DNA from: JAHEJX01 sp041605955
GTDB taxonomy: Bacteria > Actinomycetota > Acidimicrobiia > Spongiisociales > UBA5794
NCBI GenBank assembly: GCA_041605955.1
Contig: JBFIXI010000079.1
Coordinates: 1 to 17,242 of the forward strand
Reading direction: 5' to 3'
DNA: 17,242 nucleotides
Part shown: in pieces, positions 1 through 7,546 of the stretch
Numbering within the stretch: position 1 is the stretch's first letter
Layout of the letters: every line of letters starts with the position of its first letter
Program-made: the position numbers and the translations under genes
The notes under the pieces: model-generated
What the model was told of the DNA's origin: nothing
Databases searched by the model: none
The model's input: only the letters and a program-made list of their open reading frames with translations

Positions 1-340
1 CGGGCTCCAGCACGCGGCGCGACACTTCCACGCGGTATTCGGTCCCTTTCGTGGGTGAGGCGACCTCGCGAGCGAACGTGTGGCGCCTGCCGGCGCCGAT
101 GTACTTCTTGGCGTAGATCACCGGCAGGTTGACTTGGAGCGCACAGGACAACGCCGGGGGAATCCCAGACGCTTCTGCGGTGAGAATCACGTCGGCGTCC
201 CAAGGCTTGATCAAATAGGTGAGGTCGTTGCCGACGTCGCGAATGACCTTCGGATCCACTCGATGGTTGAGGAACCCGTCGACCATGATCAGCTCGCCCT
301 CGACCCGGGCCCGCTCGCGGATGACAGTCTGGAGGTGCAC
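1..340 (-). CDS. xpt: Xanthine phosphoribosyltransferase, N-terminal part (cut by window edge)
   Basis: Purine salvage enzyme that joins xanthine to PRPP to give XMP in the cytoplasm. The 113 visible residues read like the start of the Xpt family: VDGFLNHRVDP at residues 20-30, then an ILTAEASGIPPAL segment at about 52-64 and PVIYAKKY at 73-80, matching the Bacillus Xpt pattern VDSFLNHQIDP / IESSGIAPA / PVVFARKH as I remember it. The PRPP-binding loop (about residues 125-140) lies outside the window, so catalytic competence cannot be judged. The GTG at 340-338 is chosen because it aligns with the family's first methionine. It has no Shine-Dalgarno sequence but a TACGAT box ends exactly 6 nt before it, suggesting a leaderless mRNA. 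It is transcribed divergently from nth. The gene family is well supported by motif order; only the 3' end is missing. Confidence 0.88.
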   Translation of the reverse strand, partial: MHLQTVIRERARVEGELIMVDGFLNHRVDPKVIRDVGNDLTYLIKPWDADVILTAEASGIPPALSCALQVNLPVIYAKKYIGAGRRHTFAREVASPTKGTEYRVEVSRRVLEP

Positions 341-346
341 GGCCGC

Positions 347-375
347 ATCGTAACGAGGCAGCCGAGGACAGTTCC
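347..375 (-). promoter_or_regulatory. Putative leaderless promoter of xpt
   Basis: On the minus strand TACGAT (352-347) fits the TANNNT -10 consensus and is followed by 6 nt and the GTG start. A GGAACT (375-370) sits 17 bp upstream, in the -35 position, though it resembles the TTGACA consensus poorly. Inferred from spacing only. Confidence 0.45.
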
Positions 376-426
376 ATCGACGATGTGAACGGCCGCCGCG
401 GGTCACGCCGAGCTAGCGGCTCGGCT

Positions 427-432
427 TAGGAT
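427..432 (+). promoter_or_regulatory. Putative -10 box of nth (near-leaderless)
   Basis: TAGGAT lies 9 nt before the nth ATG and no Shine-Dalgarno sequence is present between them. The predicted transcript would begin at or within a few nucleotides of the start codon. No good -35 element is visible. Confidence 0.35.
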
Positions 433-441
433 TGCGCTCTC

Positions 442-1113
442 ATGCCGCCAGCTCCCGAGTATTCGCCCGGCGTCGTCGAGCGGCGTAATGCCAAGGTGAT
501 CCTCGACCGCCTCAAGAAGCGGTATCCGGAGATCGGTACGGCGCTGGACTACGAGAGCGCCTGGCAGCTGCTCGTCGTCACCGTGTTGTCGGCCCAAACC
601 ACGGACGAGAACGTCAACAAGGTGGCTCCGCGGCTGTTCGCTCGTTGGCCCTCGCCGGAGGACCTGGCGGCCGCCCACCCCGAGGACGTGGAGGGCGTCG
701 TATTCTCGACGGGGTTCTTTCGCCAGAAGACGAAGGCGATTCAATCGCTGTCGGCGGACCTTATGGAGCGCTTTGGCGGAGTCGTGCCGATGAATCTCGA
801 CGACCTGGTGAGCCTTCATGGGGTGGGTCGCAAGACTGCGTCCGTGGTGCTCGCTGAGATGTGGGACATCCCGGCCATCGCAGTCGACACCCATGTCAGG
901 CGAGTGACCAATCGCCTCGGGCTAACCAAGCAGTCGGATCCTGTGAAGATCGAATTCGAGCTGCGGGCGCTCTATCCGGAACGAGAGTGGAGCGGGTTGT
1001 CGATGCGCTTCATCCAGTTCGGTCGCGACGTTTGCGACGCCAAGCAACCTCGGTGTTGGGAGTGTCCGCTGGCCGACCGCTGCGCGTACGAGAACAAGAC
1101 GCCTCCCCCGTGA
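442..1113 (+). CDS. nth: Endonuclease III (DNA glycosylase/AP lyase)
   Basis: Base-excision repair enzyme that removes oxidised pyrimidines and cleaves the abasic site by beta-elimination. The 223 aa product has the full family architecture: a helix-hairpin-helix with LHGVGRKTASVVL at residues 125-137 carrying the Schiff-base Lys131, the catalytic Asp149 in AVDTHVRRVTNRLG, and a C-terminal [4Fe-4S] motif C-x6-C-x2-C-x5-C at Cys198, 205, 208 and 214. Length is normal for bacterial Nth. The ATG start is supported by the near-leaderless -10 box and by a family-typical N-terminus. Its TGA stop overlaps the GTG of the downstream MATE gene (GTGA), so the two are probably co-transcribed and translationally coupled. 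I see nothing abnormal in it. Confidence 0.97.
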   Translation: MPPAPEYSPGVVERRNAKVILDRLKKRYPEIGTALDYESAWQLLVVTVLSAQTTDENVNKVAPRLFARWPSPEDLAAAHPEDVEGVVFSTGFFRQKTKAIQSLSADLMERFGGVVPMNLDDLVSLHGVGRKTASVVLAEMWDIPAIAVDTHVRRVTNRLGLTKQSDPVKIEFELRALYPEREWSGLSMRFIQFGRDVCDAKQPRCWECPLADRCAYENKTPPP

Positions 1114-2444
1114 GCTCATCACAGACGCGCCAAGCCTCGGTAACTCGCCGCGAGCTCGATCGTGAGATCGTCAGACTGGCTCTCCCGGCCCTGGGCGCTC
1201 TGGCCGCCGATCCTTTGGTATCGCTGGTCGATACCGCCTGGGTGGGCCGTCTCGGTGCCGACTCGTTGGCGGTGCTCGGCATCGCGACCACGGTCCTGGT
1301 CAGCTTCTTCTTCATCTTCAACTTCCTCGCATACGGGGCCACCCCGATCATCGGTGCCGCCCTGGGCCGCGACGAGCCGGAAGTAGCGGCGCGAACCGGA
1401 GGCGCCGCAGTCACAATTGCCCTGGTCGCCGGGGCAGGAGCTACGATCGCCGCGGTCGTCCTGGCTCCGGTGCTGGTGAACATCATGGGCGCCGATGCCA
1501 GCATCGCATCCGACACCGTTGCCTATCTGCGAATTCGAGCGCTGGCCCTTCCAGCTGTTCTGCTGATCACGGTCGGCCACGGGATCTACCGCGGTCATCA
1601 GGACACGCGGACCCCCTTCGTAGTCACGGCCGGTTTCAACTTCCTCAACCTGGTTCTCGATCCGCTCTTGATATTCAGTGCCGGCCTCGGCATCAACGGC
1701 GCCGCCATTGCCAGCGTGGTGGCCCAGTGGTCGGGCGTTGCTTGGTTCGCCGTCCTCGCCGCCCAGCCGCGTAATCGCGGGCGCCTGGTGCGGTTTCAGG
1801 GTCTCGACTGGGCCGGGATGAGGCCGCTCATGGGGGCGAGCGCAGCTCTCGTCATCCGCACCGGGTCGTTGCTGGCAGTTTTCGCGATGGCCACCGCGGT
1901 GGCCACTCGAATCAGCAATGTGGCGGTAGGCGCCCACCAGGTGGCATCGCAGCTGTGGCTCTTCCTGGCGCTGGTCATCGACGCGCTTGCCATTGCCGGG
2001 CAAGCCATGATCGGTCCCCTGCTGGGAGCGGCCAGGCCGCGCGAGGCGCGTCGTGTGGCCAATCGGCTCCTCCAGCTCGGCCTCGTCCTCGGCCTGGGGC
2101 TCGCCGCGGCGATGGGAGCCTTGGCACCGGTGCTGCCCCGACTCTTCTCCAACGACGCCGCAGTGCTGGCGGCCGTAGGCAGCGTCTATTGGTTCGTGGT
2201 GGTCATGCAGCCGCTGAATGCGCTCGTCTTCGTGTGGGACGGCATCGGCATCGGCGCGAGCGCCTTCCGCTACCTCGCCGGCTCGATGGCGGTGGCCGCC
2301 GGCGGGGCGATTGCGATGCTGCTGACCGTGTTGTCGACGGGTGGCGGACTTCCGATGGTGTGGTGGGCGTTGACGTTGTTGATGGGCCTGCGTCTGGCGG
2401 CCCTCGGTTGGTGGCACCTCAGGGGGCCGTTGGCGCCCGGCTAA
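1110..2444 (+). CDS. MATE-family efflux transporter (DinF-like)
   Basis: Integral membrane antiporter of the multidrug and toxic compound extrusion family, probably 12 membrane helices; substrate unknown. The 444 aa product begins with a charged stretch and then RLALPALGALAADPLVSLVD followed by TAWVGRLG (to about residue 49), the typical first helix of DinF-type MATE proteins. Two homologous halves follow, the second starting near the MRPLMGASAAL segment. The reading frame is open upstream to about 861 inside nth, but that extension would be a shifted reading of nth; GTG at 1110, overlapping the nth stop as GTGA, gives a family-like N-terminus. It ends convergently with the MFS gene, overlapping it by 4 bp. 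Co-transcription with nth is inferred from the overlap; a functional link to DNA damage, as for Escherichia coli dinF, is not shown by the sequence. Confidence 0.9.
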   Translation: MSSSQTRQASVTRRELDREIVRLALPALGALAADPLVSLVDTAWVGRLGADSLAVLGIATTVLVSFFFIFNFLAYGATPIIGAALGRDEPEVAARTGGAAVTIALVAGAGATIAAVVLAPVLVNIMGADASIASDTVAYLRIRALALPAVLLITVGHGIYRGHQDTRTPFVVTAGFNFLNLVLDPLLIFSAGLGINGAAIASVVAQWSGVAWFAVLAAQPRNRGRLVRFQGLDWAGMRPLMGASAALVIRTGSLLAVFAMATAVATRISNVAVGAHQVASQLWLFLALVIDALAIAGQAMIGPLLGAARPREARRVANRLLQLGLVLGLGLAAAMGALAPVLPRLFSNDAAVLAAVGSVYWFVVVMQPLNALVFVWDGIGIGASAFRYLAGSMAVAAGGAIAMLLTVLSTGGGLPMVWWALTLLMGLRLAALGWWHLRGPLAPG

Positions 2445-3709
2445 TCATCGTCGGCTTTCGTTGGAGCCTGAGGGGAGCGGCTGCGGGCCCGAATCAGGTC
2501 GATGCCTCGGGTCTCCGGCAAGCGCGCCACCAGCACGGCGGCCACGATCAGCCCCAGCGCCAGCGTCGATATCGTTGCCGGCAACCCGATTCGGTCCACA
2601 ACGAATGCTCCGGTGGCGAAGCCGGCGATGCTTCCGAAGATGGCTGCATTGGTTATCCATCCGGCCGCAGTGGCCCGCACCCTGGTCGGGAATAGCTCGG
2701 AGCGATGCGCCGCGAACGCCGGCACCAGCATCGAGGCGCCGAACGACGCCAGCAGGACCGCCGGAGCGAGCAACCAGCCGGAATCGAGCGTGTAGAAGCC
2801 CACGCCTCCCACGCCTCCGAGCACCAGCGCCACCAGCGTCGTCTGCCGCCTCCCCACACTGTCCGCCATCCGTCCGCCGAAGAGCAGCCCGAGAGCACCC
2901 AACCCGGAGAACACGATCAGCAGGAAGCGGGCGGGCCCGGCATCCCACATCAGATCGTCGATCAAACGCTCGAAAACGAAGTCGAATGCCGGCGATGAGA
3001 AAGCGGCCACGAAGAAGGCGATACCGGCGAGAGGCCAGAAGTGTTTGGACAGCCCGGCGCCGAGCGCGCGCCTGAAGGTGACGTGCGTCTCGAACTTGCG
3101 GAAAGCCCGGCTTTCGCCAAGGAACTGATTGAGCAGTGGGAGGGCCACCAAGCCGAGCGCCGAGATCCCGAAGAGAATCCGCCAAGAGCTGTCGCTGCGT
3201 TCGGCGATCGGGAGCAGGATCAATCCCAGCCCGGCGCCCATCGATCCGGCGAGCGCGTATATGCCCATACCGTAGGCGCGTACCGACGGGGTCAGTTCCT
3301 CGGCGAGGACGACCACCGCAACGGCGGCGACGGCCACCACGCCGATGCGGGTCGCCGACTGAGAAACCGTGAAGGCCACTGTGCCCGGCAGCAGCGCCGT
3401 GGCGGCATTGCCGGCGATCAGCAGGATGAACGCCGCGATGAAGGGACGGCGCCTTCCCTCGCGGTCTGCGTAGATGGTGAAGGCGATGCCGACGAGGGAT
3501 ACAGCGCGAGTGATGGCGAAAATCCCGAACATGTCACCTTCCGACAGGCCGAGCGACGCCCTGGCGAACGGAAGCGTGTGGGAGATGGTGGTGCCCGCCA
3601 GCCCGGTGAAGAAAGCCACCAACGACATCAGGAAGATGGCACGGCGATCCCGCGCAGTGAAGGCGGACGCTTCCCGGGTCTGGATCAGCATTCGGGAAGC
3701 TCCCGGCAT
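2441..3709 (-). CDS. Major facilitator superfamily transporter
   Basis: A secondary transporter of unknown substrate with about 12 predicted helices. The MFS signature A motif appears in the first half (YADREGRRRPF between helices 2 and 3) and again, degenerate, in the second half (GGRMADSVGRRQTT), and the protein ends with an LPETRG stretch seen in many MFS subfamilies. The start is uncertain: the frame opens with GTG at 3775, and ATG codons lie at 3742, 3709 and 3691. The 3709 and 3691 ATGs each have a GGGAG-type Shine-Dalgarno sequence about 8 nt upstream; 3709 is chosen here, giving 422 residues, and 3691 is equally possible. The last codons overlap the end of the convergent MATE gene. 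It stands alone on the minus strand, so its neighbours give no hint of the substrate. Confidence 0.88.
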   Translation of the reverse strand: MPGASRMLIQTREASAFTARDRRAIFLMSLVAFFTGLAGTTISHTLPFARASLGLSEGDMFGIFAITRAVSLVGIAFTIYADREGRRRPFIAAFILLIAGNAATALLPGTVAFTVSQSATRIGVVAVAAVAVVVLAEELTPSVRAYGMGIYALAGSMGAGLGLILLPIAERSDSSWRILFGISALGLVALPLLNQFLGESRAFRKFETHVTFRRALGAGLSKHFWPLAGIAFFVAAFSSPAFDFVFERLIDDLMWDAGPARFLLIVFSGLGALGLLFGGRMADSVGRRQTTLVALVLGGVGGVGFYTLDSGWLLAPAVLLASFGASMLVPAFAAHRSELFPTRVRATAAGWITNAAIFGSIAGFATGAFVVDRIGLPATISTLALGLIVAAVLVARLPETRGIDLIRARSRSPQAPTKADDD

Positions 3710-3871
3710 CCCGTGAGCTCCCCGCGAGGCTCCCGGGACCATGGGCGCGATCGCTCGAGGCGGCAACGACGGCACAGCGAGCGTGGGCGAATCACGGACT
3801 AGGAGGCTAAACGCTGGGCGACGGCTGAGCCAGGGTGGGGGCGGTTACGTGACCGGTTCCGCTCACACCGT

Positions 3872-3909
3872 CGGAATTCCGGCATTGTTGGCCGCAGGTG
3901 GAACAATGC
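3872..3909. repeat. Palindrome plus inverted repeat upstream of ccdA
   Basis: A 10-bp palindrome CGGAATTCCG (3872-3881) abuts a perfect 8-bp inverted repeat GCATTGTT/AACAATGC (3882-3889 and 3902-3909, 12-nt spacing). They lie in the 330-bp gap (3710-4037) between the divergent MFS and ccdA genes, in which I see no gene. They could be operators for either gene or a hairpin; no T-run follows, so a terminator is unlikely. Confidence 0.45.
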
Positions 3910-4037
3910 GGAGGCGCGGTGGGTTCGATTGCGGGGAGCGGCCGGGCACAATCCCGACGCGGGCCTGGCCCAGGGGCTGGACCCGGCATGTTCGAGGACC
4001 CGTCAAGCAATCAAGTACGCCAAGAGGTTCGAGATAG

Positions 4038-4784
4038 ATGACCGAGTTGTTTGCCGCAGTGTTCTTCGGCTTCGTGTCGTTCATCAGTCCGTGCGTGCTG
4101 CCATTGCTGCCGGGCTACATCTCCCTGATCTCCGGCTATTCGATTGCAGATCTGTCGGCCGGTTCGGTCGACAATCGCACGGTGGTCGTCAAGACGGCGC
4201 TGTTCGTTGCCGGGTTCACGCTGGTGTTCGTAGCACTGGGAGCCGGGGCGACGTCGGTGGGCTCGTTCCTTCGCTCCGAGCAAGCGACCTTCCGGGTGGT
4301 CGCCGGATGGATCGTCGTTACGCTCGGCGCGTTCGTTGCGGTCACCGCGGTGTGGACCCCGTCGTTCCTGCTGCCGATGATGAGAGACCGCCGTATAGAG
4401 GTGAGGCCGTCCCGCCTCGGTAACTTCGCCCCGCCGGTGATGGGAGCCGCTTTCGCCTTCGGGTGGACGCCCTGTCTAGGGCCCTTCCTCGGCTCTGTGC
4501 TCACGCTCGCCAGCAACAGCGAAACCGTCGGCACCGGCATGCTGCGGCTCTCGTTCTACTCCCTGGGTTTGGGGGTTCCGTTCCTCCTCACCGCCCTCCT
4601 ACTGGCCAAGGCGTTCTCCTTCTTCGACTCCATCAAGCGGCATCTGACCGCCATCACGGTGGCTTCCGGCGTGCTGCTCGCACTGTTCGGATTGCTGCTG
4701 GTGACCAATCAGCTCACGGTGCTCTCCGGTTGGTTCACCGACCTGTTGAACCGGCTGGGGCTCGAGCGGCTGGCCGTCTCGTAG
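4038..4784 (+). CDS. ccdA: CcdA-type cytochrome c biogenesis / thiol-disulfide transmembrane protein
   Basis: Polytopic membrane protein that carries reducing equivalents from cytoplasmic thioredoxin to exported thiol proteins, for example apocytochrome c in System II maturation. The 248 aa product has the two diagnostic cysteine motifs of the CcdA/DsbD family: ISPCVLPLLPGY with Cys19 in the first helix and GWTPCLGPFLGS with Cys146 in the fourth, the pair that forms the transmembrane redox couple. About six helices are apparent, matching CcdA rather than the longer three-domain DsbD. The ATG has an AGAGG-like Shine-Dalgarno about 9 nt upstream. Usual partners resB, ccsA and a thioredoxin-like protein are not adjacent, but a c-type cytochrome lipoprotein lies about 5 kb downstream and the pilus-type proteins at the right end are cysteine-rich. 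Either could be a client; this is inference. Confidence 0.9.
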   Translation: MTELFAAVFFGFVSFISPCVLPLLPGYISLISGYSIADLSAGSVDNRTVVVKTALFVAGFTLVFVALGAGATSVGSFLRSEQATFRVVAGWIVVTLGAFVAVTAVWTPSFLLPMMRDRRIEVRPSRLGNFAPPVMGAAFAFGWTPCLGPFLGSVLTLASNSETVGTGMLRLSFYSLGLGVPFLLTALLLAKAFSFFDSIKRHLTAITVASGVLLALFGLLLVTNQLTVLSGWFTDLLNRLGLERLAVS

Positions 4785-4800
4785 AGAGGCAGCCCCCGCC

Positions 4801-4806
4801 TAACCT
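4801..4806 (+). promoter_or_regulatory. Putative leaderless promoter -10 box of trpE
   Basis: TAACCT is followed by 6 nt and then the trpE ATG, with no Shine-Dalgarno sequence. Only 28 bp separate ccdA from trpE, so no leader peptide or attenuator can fit. No convincing -35 is visible. Confidence 0.45.
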
Positions 4807-4812
4807 CGCCGC

Positions 4813-6312
4813 ATGAAGCCGAGCCTGACGGAGCAGCAATTCCTCGCCCTGGCGACGGACTTCTCCGTGGTGCCGGTCTCGATCGAGATCCTGGGTGACA
4901 GGGAGACGCCCGTATCTGTCTACGAGAAGCTCGTCGGCGGCGCCAACGGGTTCTTGCTCGAATCTGTAGAAGGAGGCGAACAGTGGGCGCGCTGGTCCTT
5001 CATCGGTTGGGAGACGCAGGTCAGTCTTATAGCCGATGCCGGTGTCACGACCGCGTTCGCCACGGATCCCGCGGGGCCAATCCCGGATCTCACCGGCCTC
5101 GACCCGCTCAGCGCTCTCGAGAAGGTGGTGGCCGCCTACTCCACTCCGCCCGATGACGCGCTGGGCTTGGGAGGGGAGGTGCCCCCATTGTTCGCCGGCG
5201 CCGTCGGATACCTCGGATACGACGCGGTGCGCTACGTGGAGCACCTTCCCAACAGGCCGCCGGACGACAGGGGATTGCCGGAGATGGCATGGCAGTTGTT
5301 TCGCATGCTGGCCGTGGTGGATCGGTTCCGGCAGACGATTCGATTGGTGCGCAACGTCTTCGTGGCGGAGGACCCGGCGGCCCAATACCAGACCGCCGTC
5401 TCCGATCTAACCGCTACCGCAGACCGGCTTGGCGAGGCGGTGGCCTATCCGGCGCGGGCCCGTCCCAGTTTCGATGGTGCGCCGCCGGCACGGTGCAACA
5501 TGACCCAGGCTCAGTTCGAGAAGGCAGCGACCCGTGCCATCGAGTACATCCGAGCCGGTGATGCGTTTCAGATCGTCCCGTCGCTGCGCCTCGAGGTCGA
5601 CTTCGCCGGCGATCCTTTCGAGGTGTACCGAGCGCTGCGGTTGGTCAATCCGTCGCCGTTCCTCTTCTATCTACGTCATGACGGCATTGCCATCTCGGGA
5701 GCTTCGCCCGAGCTGATGACGCGCGCTCGCCATGGCATCGCCGATAGTCGTCCCATCGCTGGAACGCGGCCCCGGGGGGCGAGCCCGGAGGAGGACCAGG
5801 CCCTGGAGGCGGAACTGCTGGCGGATCCCAAAGAGCGGGCCGAGCACGTGATGCTCGTTGACCTGGCGCGCAACGACCTCGGCCGAGTGTGCGAGTTCGG
5901 ATCGGTCGAAGTCGAGGAGTTGATGGTGATCGAGCGCTACTCGCACGTCATGCACATCGTGTCGGGAGTCACCGGCAGGTTGCGACCCGGCGTCGGGCCC
6001 ATCGACTTGCTGCGGGCGACGTTCCCCCACGGCACCGTGTCCGGTGCCCCCAAGGTGCGGGCCATGGAGATAATCGATGAGCTCGAGCCGACGGCCCGGG
6101 GACCGTACGCCGGTGCCGTGGGTTATATCGACTTCTCGGGCAATGTCGATACGGCGATCGCGCTGCGCACGCTGGTCGCGTCCGATGGCAAGGCGTGGGT
6201 GCAGGCCGGCGCCGGAATCGTCGCCGACAGCGACCCCACTGCGGAGTACCGGGAATGTCTCGACAAAGCGGCGGCGGTCTTGGCCGCCGTGGCCGCATCG
6301 GCCTCGATGTGA
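4813..6312 (+). CDS. trpE: Anthranilate synthase component I
   Basis: Converts chorismate to anthranilate using ammonia supplied by a TrpG glutaminase. The 499 aa product has the N-terminal regulatory part with the tryptophan-binding LLES motif (residues 48-51) and a FIGW stretch, and the C-terminal chorismate-binding domain with ISGASPELM, PIAGTRPRG, EHVMLVDLARNDLGRV, GTVSGAPKVRAMEIIDELE and a closing GAGIVADSDPTAEY. The TVSGAPK motif and this length favour TrpE over PabB or isochorismate synthase. No glutaminase domain is fused and no trpG is present in the window, so the partner is encoded elsewhere. Feedback inhibition by tryptophan is expected from the intact LLES motif. The ATG at 4813 is supported by the start-adjacent TAACCT box. 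The gene sits apart from trpCFBA, 3.7 kb downstream. Confidence 0.95.
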   Translation: MKPSLTEQQFLALATDFSVVPVSIEILGDRETPVSVYEKLVGGANGFLLESVEGGEQWARWSFIGWETQVSLIADAGVTTAFATDPAGPIPDLTGLDPLSALEKVVAAYSTPPDDALGLGGEVPPLFAGAVGYLGYDAVRYVEHLPNRPPDDRGLPEMAWQLFRMLAVVDRFRQTIRLVRNVFVAEDPAAQYQTAVSDLTATADRLGEAVAYPARARPSFDGAPPARCNMTQAQFEKAATRAIEYIRAGDAFQIVPSLRLEVDFAGDPFEVYRALRLVNPSPFLFYLRHDGIAISGASPELMTRARHGIADSRPIAGTRPRGASPEEDQALEAELLADPKERAEHVMLVDLARNDLGRVCEFGSVEVEELMVIERYSHVMHIVSGVTGRLRPGVGPIDLLRATFPHGTVSGAPKVRAMEIIDELEPTARGPYAGAVGYIDFSGNVDTAIALRTLVASDGKAWVQAGAGIVADSDPTAEYRECLDKAAAVLAAVAASASM

Positions 6313-6321
6313 CGACCCAAT

Positions 6322-6355
6322 GGCCCTGACGGCCCGATGATCGGGTACGAGGGCC
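6322..6355 (+). terminator. Nested inverted repeats after trpE (possible terminator)
   Basis: An outer 6-bp stem GGCCCT/AGGGCC (6322-6327 with 6350-6355) encloses a 13-bp palindrome CCCGATGATCGGG (6333-6345). It starts 10 bp after the trpE stop. There is no U-tract, as is common for actinobacterial hairpin terminators, so function is uncertain. Confidence 0.4.
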
Positions 6356-6392
6356 GAGACCACGATCCGGCTCGCGACCGCGACGGCGGAGA

Positions 6393-6398
6393 TATGCT
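6393..6398 (+). promoter_or_regulatory. Possible -10 box upstream of the YgfZ-like gene
   Basis: TATGCT lies 42 nt before the ATG at 6441, after the trpE-distal hairpin. It would give a transcript with a leader of roughly 35 nt. No matching -35 is evident. Confidence 0.25.
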
Positions 6399-6440
6399 GC
6401 CGAGCGTCTACGTTGGGGATCGAGGACGGCCGGGCAGGTC

Positions 6441-7439
6441 ATGACGGAGCAAACGACACGTTCGGCGGGCGGTGCCACTCCCGAGGCAGAGGCCCAACGC
6501 CGGCGGCACGACCTCGCTGCTGTGATGACCGGCGCCGGGACCGTGCCGGGAGTGCACTCGGTGGTATGGGTACGCGGCACCGACGCAGTTACGTTCCTCG
6601 ATGGCTTACTGAGCCAGAACATCGGCAGGGGCGAGCCGGGAACCGTTGACCGCTCGCTGCTTTTGACGCCGCAGGGGAAGCTGCGGGCGCTGCTGTGGAT
6701 CCTCCACGGAGACACGGCTCGGGAGTCGCAGGAAGTCGGCTTGGTGACGCAGCGGCCGGCCGCCGAGCTCGTGGTCGAAGATCTCTCCCGTTTTCGCTTC
6801 CGCGTCGACGCCGCAATCGAGATAGAGCCGCGTCCCACGATCACGCTGATCGGGCCGCAAGCGAGGGCGCGGCTGCGGGCCGGCGGCCTGTCGGATCCCG
6901 GCAGAGGCTGGCGCTACAACGGGAACGGGCTGGTGGCGGCTACGCCATTCACCGGTGGAGCACCCGAGCGTTATGTCCTGGTCGGCGCCCCCGCTGCGGC
7001 AGTCACGGAAGTGGCGGGCCCGGTTGGGTTCGAAGCATACGAGTCGGTGCGTATCGCCGCCGGGGAGCCGCTCGCCACGGTCGACTTCGACGACCGCACA
7101 ATTGCCCAGGAGCTGGGACCCGTCGATGATGCGGTTGACTTCGACAAAGGCTGTTACCTGGGACAGGAGCTCGTGGCTCGCATCGCCAGCCGCGGCCGAG
7201 TCACCCGAAGACTGCGGGCCGTGCGAGCGGCCGGTGACGCGCCGCTGCGTGGAGCACGCCTCAGCACACGGGAGCGAGACGTCGGCGTGGTGACCTCCGC
7301 CGCAACGGCACCCGACGGGGCGACCATAGGACTGGCGCTGATTCGACACGAGGTGGAAGCCGGGACCGTTGTTACCGCTCACTCGGCCACCGGCCCATTG
7401 CAGGCTGAGGTGTTGGCCGTTCCCTTGCTGAGACGCTAG
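6441..7439 (+). CDS. ygfZ: YgfZ/GcvT-domain folate-binding protein
   Basis: Member of the YgfZ (COG0354) family, folate-dependent factors that help assemble or repair certain iron-sulfur enzymes, structurally related to the glycine-cleavage T protein. The 332 aa product has the family's hallmark K-G-C-Y-x-G-Q-E motif as KGCYLGQE at residues 236-243 (Cys238), a GcvT-like N-terminal part with FLDGLLSQNI at about 52-61 and LLLTPQGKLRA at 73-83, and a C-terminal barrel-like segment. Length is typical for actinobacterial homologues. The first 25-30 residues look poorly conserved and the start has no strong Shine-Dalgarno sequence, so a slightly later start cannot be excluded. It is flanked by trpE and a two-component system, and shares no obvious pathway with either. 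Confidence 0.9.
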   Translation: MTEQTTRSAGGATPEAEAQRRRHDLAAVMTGAGTVPGVHSVVWVRGTDAVTFLDGLLSQNIGRGEPGTVDRSLLLTPQGKLRALLWILHGDTARESQEVGLVTQRPAAELVVEDLSRFRFRVDAAIEIEPRPTITLIGPQARARLRAGGLSDPGRGWRYNGNGLVAATPFTGGAPERYVLVGAPAAAVTEVAGPVGFEAYESVRIAAGEPLATVDFDDRTIAQELGPVDDAVDFDKGCYLGQELVARIASRGRVTRRLRAVRAAGDAPLRGARLSTRERDVGVVTSAATAPDGATIGLALIRHEVEAGTVVTAHSATGPLQAEVLAVPLLRR

Positions 7440-7483
7440 GTGCGGTCGGCCGGCTTGCCGCCCGTATCACTCAGAACGAATTC

Positions 7484-7515
7484 TTTACAGTGCTCGTACA
7501 ACTGTTACCGATACT
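7484..7515 (+). promoter_or_regulatory. Putative promoter of the two-component operon
   Basis: TTTACA (7484-7489) is a reasonable -35. Downstream lie TACCGA (7506-7511, 16-bp spacer) and GATACT (7510-7515, 20-bp spacer) as alternative -10 elements. The stretch is locally AT-richer than its surroundings and lies just upstream of the response-regulator start. Confidence 0.4.
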
Positions 7516-7546
7516 GGGCGGGGGAGTGTCGAACCGGAGCCCACAC

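Noticed and set aside
861..1109. N-terminal extension of the MATE transporter
   Set aside because: This stretch is a shifted reading of nth. The family-like N-terminus begins right after GTG 1110.
1119..2417. 432-codon open frame on the minus strand opposite the MATE gene
   Set aside because: Its composition (rich in R, H, G, E, Q, D) is the usual antisense shadow of a GC-rich membrane-protein gene, with no recognisable motif.
3041..3802. Long plus-strand open frame opposite the MFS gene
   Set aside because: Low-complexity charged composition with no motifs; the minus-strand MFS protein has signature motifs and predicted membrane helices.
4785..4812. Trp attenuator or T-box before trpE
   Set aside because: The gap is 28 bp and lacks tandem Trp codons, competing hairpins or a T-box core.
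7490..7546. 19-residue extension of the response regulator from GTG 7490
   Set aside because: The extra residues overlap the likely promoter and do not belong to the receiver fold. ATG 7547 has a properly spaced GGAG.
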